64,000 nt of DNA, taken from contig NC_006461.1 in NCBI RefSeq assembly GCF_000091545.1, positions 1,302,469 to 1,366,468 of the forward strand, written 5' to 3'. The position numbers were made by a program, and so were the translations under genes. Positions 33,795-43,006 of this stretch are shown here, in pieces; the stretch's first letter is position 1; every line of letters starts with the position of its first letter. The notes beneath the pieces were generated by a model, which was given only the letters and a program-made list of their open reading frames with translations, did not search any database and was not told where the DNA came from. The DNA is from Thermus thermophilus HB8. Lineage in GTDB: Bacteria; Deinococcota; Deinococci; Deinococcales; Thermaceae.

Positions 33795-35722
33795 GCCGGG
33801 CTCACCCCCCTAGCTTCCTCCGGCCTCGCCGCGGGCCAGAGGATGTAAAGGGTGCCCAGGGCCATGAGCCCCCCCGCCACCCACATCCAGAAGACCAAGG
33901 GGGTGACGATGAGCCTTAGGGAGGCCCACTCCCCCTTTTCCCGGTCAAAGTCCATGAGGAGGAAGTAGTAGTCGTTCCCCGGGGTGTAAATGACCTTGGG
34001 GGCGGGAAGGGGGCTATTCATCTGGGGGTAGAAGTGGAGCCTGGGCCTGACCTCCCCGAAGCGGTCGGTCTCTAGAAGGGCCTCCACGGCGAAGCGCCGC
34101 CCCTCGTCCAAGGCCCGCACCCCCTGGAAGGTCATGCGCACGCCCCCCACCTCCCAGGCCTCTCCCCGGTAGAGGGTCTTCTCGCTCTCCAGGCGGTAGG
34201 TCTGGCTGAAGGCGATGGCAAGCCCCATGAGGGCCACGGCGAAGTGGACCACGAGGCTTCCCACCCGCCTGCGGTTCGCCAAGAAGCCCCAGGGGGAAAG
34301 CCCCGCCCGCACCCGGGCCAAAACCCCCTCCCGCGCCAGGAGGTAGATGGCGGCGGCGTTGTAGAGGAAGAGCCCCAAGGCGAAGGAGGCCCCCAAGGTG
34401 TAGCCCCGGAGGAGGCCGAATAGGGTCCCCAAGGCGAGGGCGAGGAGAAGGACGAGGAGGTTCCGCAAAACCTCCCCCCGGGCCCTGCGCCAGGGGAGGA
34501 GGGGCCCCACCCCCATGAGGAGGAGGATCCCCGCCCCCAGGGGGGCGGAAACCTGGTTGAAGAAGGGGGCCCCCACGCTCACCTTGGCCCCGGTGAAGGC
34601 CTCCACAAGAAGGGGGTAGAAGGTGCCGAGGACGACCACGAGGGCCCAGCCCGCGAAGAAGAAGGCCCCGAGGAGAAGCGCCCCCTCCCGGGAGAGGGGG
34701 TGGAAAAGGGCGGTGTCCCGCACCTCCCGGGAGACCCGGGAGAGGAGGCCGAGGCCAAGGCCCGTGGCAAAGAGGAAGAAGCCGAGGAAGGCAGGCCCCA
34801 CGGGGCCCTCGGCGAAGGCGTGGACCGACTGGATGACCCCGCTTCGGGTGAGGAAGGTGCCGAGAAGGGTGGCGGCGAAGGCCAGGGTCACGAAGGCAAA
34901 GTTCCAGGTCTTGAAGGCCCCCCGGGTCTGCTGGACGAAGGCCGTGTGGAGGAAGGCCGTGGCGAGGAGCCAGGGGATGAAGCTGGCGTTCTCCACCGGG
35001 TCCCAGGCCCAGTACCCGCCCCAGCCCAGGACCTCGTAGCTCCACCACATCCCCGCCACCTTCCCCGCGGTGAGGAAGCCCCAGGCGATGAGGGTCCACC
35101 ACCTGGTCTCCTCCACCCAGGTCTGGTAGCGCCGGGTGGCCATGGCCGCCACCGCGTAGGCGTAGGGCACGCTCAGGCCCACGAAACCCAGGTACATGAG
35201 GACGGGGTGGACGGCCATCATCCAGTGGTTCTGGAGGAGGGGGTTCGGGCCCACGCCGTCGGGAGGCGGGTCGGGCAGGGTCTCAAAGGGGCTCGCGATG
35301 GTGGCCATGACCCCGAAGAAGAAGACCTGGATGCCGAAGAGCACGGCGAGGACCAGGGAGGCCCGCCAGGGGTCCAAGGGCTTGCGGCTGGCGAGCAGGG
35401 TGTAGAGGGTCTGGAGGAGGCCCCAGAGGAGGATGCTGCCCTCGAGGGCCGCCCACGGGGTCACCAGGGTCACCCAGAGGGGGTCCTTGGTGGAGTGGTT
35501 CCTCGCCACGTAGGCCAGGCTGAAGTCGTGGACGAGAAGGGCCCACTCCAAGGCGAGGAAGGCGGCAAGCGCAGCGAGGAAGGCAGGAAACACGAGGGCC
35601 CGCGCCCCCCTTAGGAAGCGCCCGTCCCCCTGGAGGTAGGCGAGGAGGGCGAGGCCCAGGCCCAGGAGGCTAAAGGCCAGGGCCAGGCTCACGCCGAGGT
35701 TGCCGAGAAGGGCCGGGGTCAT
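33791..35722 (-). CDS. ccmF: Cytochrome c heme lyase CcmF
   Basis: 643 aa with about 15 membrane helices. The tryptophan-rich heme-handling motif is WGGYWAWDPVEN, and conserved histidines flank it (for example in MMAVHPVLMY). CcmF takes heme from holo-CcmE and ligates it to reduced apocytochrome together with CcmH and CcmI. It overlaps ccmE and ccmG by 4 nt. Confidence 0.95.
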   Translation of the reverse strand: MTPALLGNLGVSLALAFSLLGLGLALLAYLQGDGRFLRGARALVFPAFLAALAAFLALEWALLVHDFSLAYVARNHSTKDPLWVTLVTPWAALEGSILLWGLLQTLYTLLASRKPLDPWRASLVLAVLFGIQVFFFGVMATIASPFETLPDPPPDGVGPNPLLQNHWMMAVHPVLMYLGFVGLSVPYAYAVAAMATRRYQTWVEETRWWTLIAWGFLTAGKVAGMWWSYEVLGWGGYWAWDPVENASFIPWLLATAFLHTAFVQQTRGAFKTWNFAFVTLAFAATLLGTFLTRSGVIQSVHAFAEGPVGPAFLGFFLFATGLGLGLLSRVSREVRDTALFHPLSREGALLLGAFFFAGWALVVVLGTFYPLLVEAFTGAKVSVGAPFFNQVSAPLGAGILLLMGVGPLLPWRRARGEVLRNLLVLLLALALGTLFGLLRGYTLGASFALGLFLYNAAAIYLLAREGVLARVRAGLSPWGFLANRRRVGSLVVHFAVALMGLAIAFSQTYRLESEKTLYRGEAWEVGGVRMTFQGVRALDEGRRFAVEALLETDRFGEVRPRLHFYPQMNSPLPAPKVIYTPGNDYYFLLMDFDREKGEWASLRLIVTPLVFWMWVAGGLMALGTLYILWPAARPEEARGVSPA

Positions 35723-36147
35723 TGGGCCTCCTCAATGAGCTTGCGCACCTCCTCCGGGGTCCAGCCTTCCTTGGGGGGCTGGTAGGTCTCCGAGTGCTTC
35801 ACCAAGAGGTTGGTGCCCTGGAAGACCCCTTCTTGGAAGCGGCCCTCCACCACCACCCCCTGCCCCTCCTTGAACATGCCCGGGGGCGTGCCCTTGTGGA
35901 AGACGGGCACCTCCGCCACCCCGTCCGTGAGGACGAAGCGGAGCTCCAGGCGGTCCTTGTCGTACTGGACGGTTCCGGGCTTCACCAGCCCCCCGAGGCG
36001 GACGGGGCGGTTCTGGTACCTGGCCTGGTCCTGGAGGTACTCCGAAGGGGTGAGGAAGTAGACCAGGTTCCGCCCAAGCCCCCCGAAGACCATGTACCCC
36101 AAAGCGCCCAGGATGACCAGAATGCCGAGGAGGTACTTCCCCTTCAC
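35719..36147 (-). CDS. ccmE: Heme chaperone CcmE
   Basis: 142 aa from a GTG start overlapping the ccmD stop (GTGA). One membrane anchor (about 5-24) and an OB-fold periplasmic domain are seen. The LVKHSETY motif carries the His (H118) that binds heme covalently and the axial Tyr (Y122). It carries heme from CcmC to CcmF. The longer frame upstream is shadow of ccmD and ccmC. Confidence 0.93.
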   Translation of the reverse strand: MKGKYLLGILVILGALGYMVFGGLGRNLVYFLTPSEYLQDQARYQNRPVRLGGLVKPGTVQYDKDRLELRFVLTDGVAEVPVFHKGTPPGMFKEGQGVVVEGRFQEGVFQGTNLLVKHSETYQPPKEGWTPEEVRKLIEEAQ

Positions 36148-36239
36148 CGCGCCCTCCCGTACCGCCAGAAGAGGTAGGCCAGGTAGCCGAAGACGGCGAG
36201 GTAGGTGAGGACGTAGACCCAGGTGACGAAGACCCCCAT
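36144..36239 (-). CDS. ccmD: Small membrane protein CcmD
   Basis: A 31-residue protein with one membrane helix rich in Tyr and Trp and a basic end (FWRYGRAR). It sits between ccmC and ccmE with 4-nt overlaps on both sides (ATGA and GTGA). Size, topology and position identify CcmD, which helps release holo-CcmE from CcmC. It is short enough to be missed by routine gene calling. Confidence 0.88.
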   Translation of the reverse strand: MGVFVTWVYVLTYLAVFGYLAYLFWRYGRAR

Positions 36240-36925
36240 CACGCCTCCTCCTTCGCTTCCTCCAGGGCCGCCACCAGGCCGCGGAAGCGGACGAAGCCCA
36301 GGTACAGAAGCGTGAAGACGGCGAGGTGGAAGAGGAGGACCTGGAGCATCTCCGGGGCCATGTGGATCTTGCCCGTGGTGAGGTCAATGGACTGGGTCTG
36401 GTGCAGGCTCCGCCACCACTTGACCGACATGTAGCTTATGGGCACGTTGAGGAAGCCCAAAACGCCCACGGCCGCCGCCGCCTTGCGGCGAAGCTCGGGG
36501 TCCTCAATGGCCCCCCGCAGGAGGAAGTAGCCCACGTAGACGGCGAAGAGGATGGCCGTGGTGGTGAGCCTGGGCTCCCAGGTCCAGTAGACCCCCCAGG
36601 TGGGCCGGGCCCAGAGCATTCCCGTCACCAGGGCGAGGCCCATGAAGACGAGGCCGATCTCGGCGCTTGCGGCGGCGACCCGGTCGTGCCGCGGGTCCTG
36701 GCGGAAGAGGTAAAGAAGGGAGTAGAGGAAGGTGACGAAAAAGGCCAGGTACCCCACCCAGGCGGTGGGAACGTGCAGGTACATGATCCGGACCAAATAC
36801 CCCTGGTTGGCGTCCGGGGGCGCGGCGAGGGCGAGGTAGAGCCCCAGGGGAAGGAGCAACACCCCAAGCCCCAGGAAGGCCCAGGTGAGGCCGTCGGGGC
36901 GGGAAAGCAGCGCGGTCTTCTGCAT
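36239..36925 (-). CDS. ccmC: Heme exporter/handling protein CcmC
   Basis: 228 aa with six membrane helices and the tryptophan-rich motif GVYWTWEPRLTTTAIL flanked by conserved histidines. It presents heme to CcmE on the outer face. A GAAGGAGG site precedes the ATG, and a 61-nt gap to ccmB holds a TATCCT box, so an internal promoter is possible. Confidence 0.94.
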   Translation of the reverse strand: MQKTALLSRPDGLTWAFLGLGVLLLPLGLYLALAAPPDANQGYLVRIMYLHVPTAWVGYLAFFVTFLYSLLYLFRQDPRHDRVAAASAEIGLVFMGLALVTGMLWARPTWGVYWTWEPRLTTTAILFAVYVGYFLLRGAIEDPELRRKAAAAVGVLGFLNVPISYMSVKWWRSLHQTQSIDLTTGKIHMAPEMLQVLLFHLAVFTLLYLGFVRFRGLVAALEEAKEEA

Positions 36926-36986
36926 CGGTCAAACCTCCTTCAGCACCTAGGATAGCCAAGGGAAAGTGAAGTTTCTGTAAACCCCC

Positions 36987-37652
36987 CTACCCCTCCATGA
37001 CCAGGGGGAAGAGGAGGGCGCTCGCGGTGACGTAGACCAGGTCAAAGACGAGGAGCAGCTGCCACCAAGGGGCCACCTCCCCCAAGGGAAGCCCCTCGGC
37101 GACCCCCGCCGTGGCCCGCACCGAGGCCAGGACCACGGGGACCACCAGGGAGAAGAGGAGAAGGGGAAGGAGGACCTCCCGCCCCCTCAGGCGGCTCAAA
37201 AGCCCGGCGTAGAAGGTGGCCACGCTGGCGTAGCCCAGGCTTCCCAGGGCGAGGGTGAGGAAGAGGGCCCCCCCGCGTTCCAAGGGCACGTGGAAGAACC
37301 CCGCGGCCCCAAAGAGGGCGAGGAGGGCCAAGGGCAAAAGGACGAGGAGCTGAAAGAGGAGCTTGCCGAAGTAGACCCACTCCTTGCTCCCGGGAACGAG
37401 AAGGAGGTCGTCCAGCGTCCCCTCCTCCGTCTCCCGGCCGAAGGCCCGGGTGGCGAGGAGGGTGGAGAGGAAGGCCAGGGCCACCCAAAGGACCCCGGGG
37501 GCCGCCCGGCGGAGCGCCCCCTCCTCCGGGCCCAGGGCCAGGGCCATGACGAAGAGGTTGACGAAGAGAAAGGCCAGGGCCGAGAGGACCCCGAGGCGGT
37601 CCCGGACCTCGAGGCGGAGGTCCCTAAGGGCCAAAAGCCAGACCCGCCTCAC
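36987..37652 (-). CDS. ccmB: Heme ABC transporter permease CcmB
   Basis: 221 aa with six membrane helices. The segment RAFGRETEEGTLDDLLLVPGS is the conserved CcmB cytoplasmic loop. It partners CcmA in the ABC complex that drives release of holo-CcmE. I start it at the GTG at 37652, which makes a GTGA overlap with ccmA; a start five codons earlier is possible. Confidence 0.92.
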   Translation of the reverse strand: MRRVWLLALRDLRLEVRDRLGVLSALAFLFVNLFVMALALGPEEGALRRAAPGVLWVALAFLSTLLATRAFGRETEEGTLDDLLLVPGSKEWVYFGKLLFQLLVLLPLALLALFGAAGFFHVPLERGGALFLTLALGSLGYASVATFYAGLLSRLRGREVLLPLLLFSLVVPVVLASVRATAGVAEGLPLGEVAPWWQLLLVFDLVYVTASALLFPLVMEG

Positions 37653-38218
37653 GCCGCCCCCAGCCACACCGCCCGGTCGGCCACCGCCTCGGCCAGGGCC
37701 CGGTCGTGGGTGGCGAGGACCACCCCGGCGCCCTTCCGGGCCTCCTCCAAGACCTCCAGAAGGAGCCTCCGCCCCTCCTGGTCCAAGGCCGTCTCCGGCT
37801 CGTCCAAAAGCCAGAGGTCGGGCCTCAGGAGGAGGAGGCGGGCGAGGGCGAGGCGCTTCTTCATCCCGCTGGAGAAGGCGGCGAGGGGAAGGTCCGGGGG
37901 AAGGGCGAAGCGGGCCAAGGCCGCCTCCCAGTCCCCTTGCGCCCCGTGGAAACCCAGGTCAAAGAGGAGGTGCTCCCGGGCGGTGAGGTGGCGGTGGAAG
38001 GCCGGGGGGTTGGGGAGGAAGAGGGGCCTTCCCCTTCGCTCCACCCGGCCCCGGGTGGGCCTTATAAGCCCCGCCATGAGGCGGAGGAGGGTGGTCTTGC
38101 CCGAGCCGTTCGGGCCCAAGAGGGCCACCACCTCTCCCCGCTTTAGGGCAAGGCTCAGATCGCGGAGGACCCAGTCGCGGCCAAAGCGCTTGGAAACGGC
38201 CTCGAGGCGCAAGAGCAT
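37649..38218 (-). CDS. ccmA: Heme ABC transporter ATPase CcmA
   Basis: 189 aa, short as usual for CcmA. Walker A GPNGSGKTT, the signature FSSGMKKRLALARLLL and Walker B LWLLDEPE are visible. It heads ccmABCDEFGHI. TAGACT (38228-38233) ends 9 nt before the ATG, and TTTGTC lies 16 nt further up. The ccm genes can therefore start separately from the sox genes upstream, probably as a leaderless transcript. Confidence 0.93.
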   Translation of the reverse strand: MLLRLEAVSKRFGRDWVLRDLSLALKRGEVVALLGPNGSGKTTLLRLMAGLIRPTRGRVERRGRPLFLPNPPAFHRHLTAREHLLFDLGFHGAQGDWEAALARFALPPDLPLAAFSSGMKKRLALARLLLLRPDLWLLDEPETALDQEGRRLLLEVLEEARKGAGVVLATHDRALAEAVADRAVWLGAA

Positions 38219-38258
38219 GCCTTCACCAGTCTAGGCGAAGCCTCCGGGGACAAAGGTC

Positions 38259-38927
38259 CTAGAGGTACCTCTGGAGCCACTCGGGGGTGATCCGCAGGAA
38301 GAAGGTGTTGAGGGCCGTGAAGGTGCCGGTGAAGAGCAGAACCCCCACGAGGACCAGGACCACGCCCGCCAGGACCTCCACGTAGTGGGAGATCCGGCCG
38401 GCGCGCCTAAGCCACCCCTTGATCCGGTCGGCGAAGAGGGCCACCACGAAGAAGGGCACGGCGAGGCCCAGGATGTAGGCCAGGAGGAACCCCACCCCGC
38501 CCCCCACGGCGGTGAGGGTCAGGATGGCCCCGAGGATCGGGCCGATGCACGGGGTCCAGCCCAGGGCCAGGGTGGCCCCAAGGAGGAAGGCCCCCAAGGG
38601 GCGGGAGGTCTCCCCCTCGTAGCGGAGGGAAACCCCCCACCTGGGCCTCAGGCCCAGCATGTAGAGGCCGAAGAGGACGAGGACCACCCCTCCGACGCGG
38701 GCCAGGGTCTGGCGGTGCTCAAAGAGGAGCCCCCCGAGGAGGGTGAAGGGCAGGCCCAGGAGGAAGAAGACCGCCCCAAAGCCCAGGATGAAGAAGAGGG
38801 CGTTGAAGAGGGGGCGCCCCCTCTCCCCCCCCAGGTAGAAGAGGTAGGTGGGGACGAGGGGCAAGACGCAGGGGGAGAGGAAGGAGAGCACCCCCGCTAA
38901 AAAGGCCGCCGTCAAGGAAAGCGACAT
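38259..38927 (-). CDS. ccdA: Thiol-disulfide electron carrier CcdA
   Basis: 222 aa with six membrane helices. The paired redox cysteines are C20 (FLSPCVLP) and C127 (GWTPCIGP), the CcdA/DsbD core. It moves electrons from cytoplasmic thioredoxin to extracytoplasmic thioredoxin-like proteins. Here the likely clients are CcmG (cytochrome c maturation) and SoxW (sulfur oxidation). It starts 9 nt after soxD and so belongs to the sox transcript. Confidence 0.93.
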   Translation of the reverse strand: MSLSLTAAFLAGVLSFLSPCVLPLVPTYLFYLGGERGRPLFNALFFILGFGAVFFLLGLPFTLLGGLLFEHRQTLARVGGVVLVLFGLYMLGLRPRWGVSLRYEGETSRPLGAFLLGATLALGWTPCIGPILGAILTLTAVGGGVGFLLAYILGLAVPFFVVALFADRIKGWLRRAGRISHYVEVLAGVVLVLVGVLLFTGTFTALNTFFLRITPEWLQRYL

Positions 38928-38936
38928 ACCCCCATC

Positions 38937-39494
38937 CTAAGGCAGGGTGAGCCAGGGGAAGCGGCGCTTGGCCTCGGGGTCCAGCTCCAGAAGCTCCCGG
39001 GCGGGCATCCGGATCTGGGGGAGGGTCTTCTGGTTCACGGGGGTGCCGGCGTCAACGATCCCGTTCATGTAGAGGAGGAAGGCCACGAGGTGGTAGACCT
39101 CCTCGTCCGTCAGCGTCCCACCCTGGCCAAAGGGCATGGCCCGGCGGATGTAGTCAAAGAGCGTGGTGGCGTAGGGCCAGTAGTTGCCGATGGCGTACTC
39201 CACGGGCTCCGTGTCCGGGGTGATGGGGAAAGGCTCGGAGACCAGGCGGTTGAAGGGATACCCCTCCCCGTTCTCCCCGTGGCAGGAAGCGCACTTCTGG
39301 GCGTAGATCCTTTGGCCCTCCTCCACCCTCCCCTCCCCGGGGGGAAGGCCGCGGCCGTCGGGCAGGACCACGGGCCTAAGGTCGTACTGGCGGGCGAGCT
39401 CCTCGGAGATGGGCGTGCCCAGGCCGTAACGCGCGGCCAAGGCGAGGCCCAAGGCGGCGAGGAGGGCCCCCCAGGCGAGGGCGCGCCTAAACAT
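38937..39494 (-). CDS. soxD: Sulfur dehydrogenase cytochrome c subunit SoxD-like
   Basis: 185 aa. A signal peptide (about 1-20) is followed by one class I cytochrome c domain with CASCH (C68, C71, H72) and a Met in the RAMPFGQGG segment. It is adjacent to and overlaps soxC by 8 nt, so it is its heme partner: SoxCD oxidises the sulfane sulfur bound to SoxY. Proteobacterial SoxD usually has two hemes; this one has a single motif. I start it at the ATG at 39494, behind a GGAGGTG site, rather than at a GTG 15 nt upstream. Confidence 0.83.
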   Translation of the reverse strand: MFRRALAWGALLAALGLALAARYGLGTPISEELARQYDLRPVVLPDGRGLPPGEGRVEEGQRIYAQKCASCHGENGEGYPFNRLVSEPFPITPDTEPVEYAIGNYWPYATTLFDYIRRAMPFGQGGTLTDEEVYHLVAFLLYMNGIVDAGTPVNQKTLPQIRMPARELLELDPEAKRRFPWLTLP

Positions 39495-40779
39495 CCAACA
39501 CCTCCCCACCGCACCCCCCCACGGGGCCGACCGGGCCGAAGGCCCCTTGGCCCAGGGGGCGGTCGCCGTTCACCACCCTGCCGTCCGGCAGGATCCGCCA
39601 AGCCTGGATGGCGTTGTAGTGGTAGCGGTTGTTCCGGCTCCAGCGCCGGAAGAACTCCTCCCGGGTGGGCTGGGTGTTCCCCTTCTCGTCCCAGGCCCGG
39701 CTCCAGAGGACCACCTCCTTGCCGTCCCAGTACCACGGGAGCTTGAAGCGGACGAAGGCGTAGGGCTCCACGGGGGGCTCGAGGACAGCCTTTCGCCAGG
39801 TCCTGCCCTCGTCAAAGGAAACCTCCACCTTGGCGATGCGGCCGAAGCCGCTCCAGGCGAGGCCCCGGATCTCGTGGAAGCCGGGCTGGACCCGCTGGCC
39901 CCCGGAGGGGTAGGTGATGATGGACTGGGGCTCCATGACCCAGGTGAAGGCGAGGACCCGCCCGTCCGCCGTGACGTCCGTGTACTCGCTGGTCTCGTCC
40001 TTGGCCATGGCGGGCAGGTCCGTGACCAGGATGCGCCTGAGCCACTTCACCTGGATGCTCCCCTCCCACCCCGGCACCACCAAACGCACGGGATAGCCCT
40101 GCTCCGGCCGAAGCGCCTCCCCGTTTTGCGCGTAGGCCACGAGGACGTCCTCCATGGCCTTCTCCAGGGGGAGGGAACGGGTGTACATGGCGGCGTCCAT
40201 CCCCTCGGGGATGAGCCACCTGGCCCCGGGCTTCACCCCCGCTTCCTTCAAGAGGAGGGCGAGGGGCACCCCGGTCCAGCTGGCGTTGGAGGCGAGGCCG
40301 CGGCTGCGGGTGGCGGTGAGCTCGGGGTCCGGGGGGTTGCGGTAGCCGTTTTGCCCGTTCCCGGCGCACTCAATGAAGTAGGTGCGGGTCACGGAGGGGA
40401 AGCGCTTCAGGTCCTCCAGGGTGAGGACCAGAGGCCTTTCCACCATCCCGTGGATCACCAGGCGGTAGTGCCTGGGGTCCACCTGCGGGGCCCCGGCGTG
40501 GTGCCGCTCAAAGTGGAGGCCGTTTGGAGTGATGACCCCTTCCAGCTTCTCCAGGGGGGCGAAGCTCGCCCCCGAGTGGCGGGTGCGGAGGTTGGGGGAG
40601 ATGTAGCGCACCACCCCGGCCTCAAAGGGGCTCCGCTCCCCGTACTCGGCGAGGGGCGCCCCTAAGGTCTTGGTGGGGGCGAAGGTCTCCTCCGTCCAGG
40701 GAAGCCCTTGGGCCTTGGCCTTGAGGAGGCCCAAAAGCCCCCCCGCGCCTAGAATCCGGAAAAACCTCCTTCGGTCCAT
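39487..40779 (-). CDS. soxC: Sulfur dehydrogenase molybdenum subunit SoxC
   Basis: 430 aa, sulfite-oxidase family. The N-terminus MDRRRFFRILGAGG is a twin-arginine (Tat) signal. The molybdenum ligand Cys is in YFIECAGNG (C138), and a C-terminal dimerisation domain follows (KVEVSFDEGRTW). With SoxD it acts in the periplasm on SoxY-bound sulfur. The start at 40779 is behind AGGAGG; an upstream GTG at 40809 would misplace the Tat signal. Confidence 0.9.
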   Translation of the reverse strand: MDRRRFFRILGAGGLLGLLKAKAQGLPWTEETFAPTKTLGAPLAEYGERSPFEAGVVRYISPNLRTRHSGASFAPLEKLEGVITPNGLHFERHHAGAPQVDPRHYRLVIHGMVERPLVLTLEDLKRFPSVTRTYFIECAGNGQNGYRNPPDPELTATRSRGLASNASWTGVPLALLLKEAGVKPGARWLIPEGMDAAMYTRSLPLEKAMEDVLVAYAQNGEALRPEQGYPVRLVVPGWEGSIQVKWLRRILVTDLPAMAKDETSEYTDVTADGRVLAFTWVMEPQSIITYPSGGQRVQPGFHEIRGLAWSGFGRIAKVEVSFDEGRTWRKAVLEPPVEPYAFVRFKLPWYWDGKEVVLWSRAWDEKGNTQPTREEFFRRWSRNNRYHYNAIQAWRILPDGRVVNGDRPLGQGAFGPVGPVGGCGGEVLDV

Positions 40780-40814
40780 ATACCCTCCTAACGTATGCCC
40801 TTCCCGCAAGGGAA

Positions 40815-40841
40815 CCCCCCGCCCCTTTTAGGGGCGGGGGG
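40815..40841 (-). other. Strong hairpin between soxF and soxC
   Basis: An 11-bp GC-only stem (40815-40825 with 40831-40841) with a 5-nt loop lies in the gap after soxF. There is no real T-run in the direction of transcription, so it may act as a partial terminator or an mRNA-stability element that lowers soxCD expression (inference). Confidence 0.6.
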
Positions 40842-40849
40842 AAAAGCCC

Positions 40850-42136
40850 TTAGGCCGGGCCGAACATGTCGTTCCAGAGGCCCAAAGCCCAGCCGATGGC
40901 CGCCTCGCCGTTCGCCTTGGAGCGCTGGTTGTCCACCTGGCTTTGCGCCTTGATGCGCTTCTCCGCCTCGTCCCAGGAGTAGTTGGCGGAGACCCAGATG
41001 GCCTCTTCGGAGTCCACGAAGGAGTAGCAGATGTTGGTGGGAAGCTCCGGCGGGATCTCGGCGAGGGGCTTGCCCTTGAGCCTCTCCGTGAGGTGGCGGG
41101 CCACGATGGTGCCGGAAACGTAGGCGATCATGCCGCTTTTGGGGTAGGGGGTGTTCCCGGTGATGTCCCCGACCAGATAGACCCGGTCGTCGGCCTCGGA
41201 GAGGAAGTAGGGGATGCGGACGTTGGCCCACCGCTCCCCAAGCCCCGCCTGGCGCACGATCTCCGCCGCCTTCATGGGGGGGATGACGTTGGCCAGGGTG
41301 AAGGGGTAGTCCCCAAGCTCCGTCCGCACCACCTTCTTCTCGTAGTCCAGGCCGGTGATGCGCATGTTGGGTTGGTACTCCAGGTAGTCCTTGTAAAGCT
41401 CGTTGTAGGCGGCGAGGAACCCGGGGGCCTTGGCGAGGGGCTGGGGGTTGGCGTCCAGGACGATGACCTTCCCCTTCACCCCCTTGGTCTTGAGCCGCCA
41501 GGCCAGCATGGCCGCCCGCTCGTAAGGCCCAGGGGGGCAGCGGTAGGGAGGCGGGGGGATGTACATGACGAGCTCGCCCCCGGTCTCGTCAAACCGGTCC
41601 AGCATGCGGCGGAGGGCGATGTGCTCAAAGGGCTTGAAGCCCACGGGCAGGAAGTGCTTGGCCTCCTCGTAGCCGGGGATGGCCTCGTACATGTAGTCAA
41701 TGCCGGGGGCGAGGACCAGGAAGTCGTAGGCCAGGTACCCCCCCGTGGTGCGCACCAGGCGGCGGTCCCGGTTGATCTCCAGGACCTTTTCCTGGACGAA
41801 GATGACCCCGTCCTTGACCACGTTGGTGTAGTCAAAGACGAGCCACTCCAAAGGCTTCACCCCGGCGAGGAAGAGGTTGGACATGGGGCAGGACATGAAG
41901 ATGGGCTTCTGCTCAACGAGCACCACCTCCACCCCGGGGTTCTGCTGCTTGACCTTGCGGGCCACCGTGGTCCCGCCCCAGCCGCCCCCCACCACCACCA
42001 CCCGGGGGGCCCGGGAGCGGGGCAGGAGGGTGGGAGGGCTCGCGTAGAACTCCTGGGCGAAGCCCTTGCCCAGGGTGCCGGCCGCCGCCAAGGCGGCCCC
42101 CGCCTTCAACAGGTCCCTGCGCTTCACCTTGGCCAT
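40850..42136 (-). CDS. soxF: Sulfide dehydrogenase-type flavoprotein SoxF (FccB)
   Basis: 428 aa. KRRDLLKAG is a Tat signal. It has a FAD-binding VVVVGGGWGG (46-55), conserved cysteines in YRCPPGPYE and NICYSFV matching the redox disulfide of flavocytochrome c sulfide dehydrogenase, and VYLVGDITG near the second FAD site. It oxidises sulfide or reactivates Sox proteins in the periplasm. No dedicated FccA cytochrome lies beside it, so another cytochrome c must accept its electrons. Confidence 0.9.
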   Translation of the reverse strand: MAKVKRRDLLKAGAALAAAGTLGKGFAQEFYASPPTLLPRSRAPRVVVVGGGWGGTTVARKVKQQNPGVEVVLVEQKPIFMSCPMSNLFLAGVKPLEWLVFDYTNVVKDGVIFVQEKVLEINRDRRLVRTTGGYLAYDFLVLAPGIDYMYEAIPGYEEAKHFLPVGFKPFEHIALRRMLDRFDETGGELVMYIPPPPYRCPPGPYERAAMLAWRLKTKGVKGKVIVLDANPQPLAKAPGFLAAYNELYKDYLEYQPNMRITGLDYEKKVVRTELGDYPFTLANVIPPMKAAEIVRQAGLGERWANVRIPYFLSEADDRVYLVGDITGNTPYPKSGMIAYVSGTIVARHLTERLKGKPLAEIPPELPTNICYSFVDSEEAIWVSANYSWDEAEKRIKAQSQVDNQRSKANGEAAIGWALGLWNDMFGPA

Positions 42137-42151
42137 ACCTCAACCTCCTTC

Positions 42152-43006
42152 TTATTGCCCAGGGCGGTAAGGCTTCCCGCCCACGGACTCCAGCACCTCG
42201 CTCATCACCTGCCGGGCCTCCTGGAGCATCCCCACCGCCTCCGAGCCCGGGACGCCGGGCATGATGGTCATGAGCATGGGCTCAATGGCCCCCACCAGGA
42301 CGTCCTCCCCCATGGGCATGGCGAAGAAGCGGCAAGGGGCGGCGAACCCCCCGGCGGGCTGGGTGAGGAACATGATGCGGGCCCACTCGCTCTTGCAGGG
42401 CATGATCACCGTGACCGGGCCCACCTGCACGTGGGGCAGGAGGTTCAGGCCCCTCGAGGTGAGCTCCGTCTCCACCAGGAGGACCACCTCCTCCACGCTG
42501 GCCTGGGGGACCCGGTAGAGGAGGGCGGGCATCAGGCCGCTTTGCGGGTCCGGCATCACGGCGGGGGCCACACGGCGCACCAGGCCGAGCCTTCCCAAGG
42601 CCGCCTGGAGCCTGAGGCCGAGGTCCCGCACCGCCCCCTCGTAGACCCCGAGCATCCCGAAAAGGAGGTGGGGGTCAAAGGTGCCCACCAGGTAGCGCTC
42701 CCCCTCCCCCGTCACGAAGACGGTGGGCGGGAGGACGATGGCCGCCATGGGGTTCTTGCTCACGGCGGCCACGCTCCCCTTCTCCGGCTTCAGGACGAGG
42801 AGCCGGTACTCGGGGAAGCCCGGGCCCGTCACCTGGCGGACCTGCTCGCCCAGGTTCAAGACCCGGTCCACCTGCAGGCCCGCCGCCTCGAGGGCCTTAA
42901 GGGCCCTCGCCTCCACGTCCTCCAAGGAACCCTCCACCTCCACCACCAGGGCCTGGGCCAAGGCCAGGCCCAGCGCCGCGAGAACCGCCACCAGGATCCT
43001 TTTCAT
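42152..43006 (-). CDS. Exported DUF302 protein of the sox cluster
   Basis: 284 aa. A signal peptide (about 1-18) is followed by two related halves: one with the FPEYRLLVLKPEK segment, the other with LLPHVQVGPVTVIMPCKSEWARIMFL, both resembling the DUF302 fold. The ATG overlaps the rhodanese stop (4 nt). Members of this family occur in sulfur-oxidation clusters with no settled role. C-terminal Met-rich segments (EPMLMTIMPG) could bind metal, but this is speculation. Confidence 0.75.
   Translation of the reverse strand: MKRILVAVLAALGLALAQALVVEVEGSLEDVEARALKALEAAGLQVDRVLNLGEQVRQVTGPGFPEYRLLVLKPEKGSVAAVSKNPMAAIVLPPTVFVTGEGERYLVGTFDPHLLFGMLGVYEGAVRDLGLRLQAALGRLGLVRRVAPAVMPDPQSGLMPALLYRVPQASVEEVVLLVETELTSRGLNLLPHVQVGPVTVIMPCKSEWARIMFLTQPAGGFAAPCRFFAMPMGEDVLVGAIEPMLMTIMPGVPGSEAVGMLQEARQVMSEVLESVGGKPYRPGQ

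Noticed and set aside
36144..36387. A longer ccmE start upstream of 36147
   Set aside because: The extension reads through ccmD and the end of ccmC in the wrong frame (Arg/Pro-rich). The GTG at 36147 begins the membrane anchor and makes a normal 4-nt overlap.
38937..39509. A soxD start at 39509
   Set aside because: It would place MGRCW before the signal peptide. The ATG at 39494 has a good GGAGGTG site and starts the hydrophobic signal directly.
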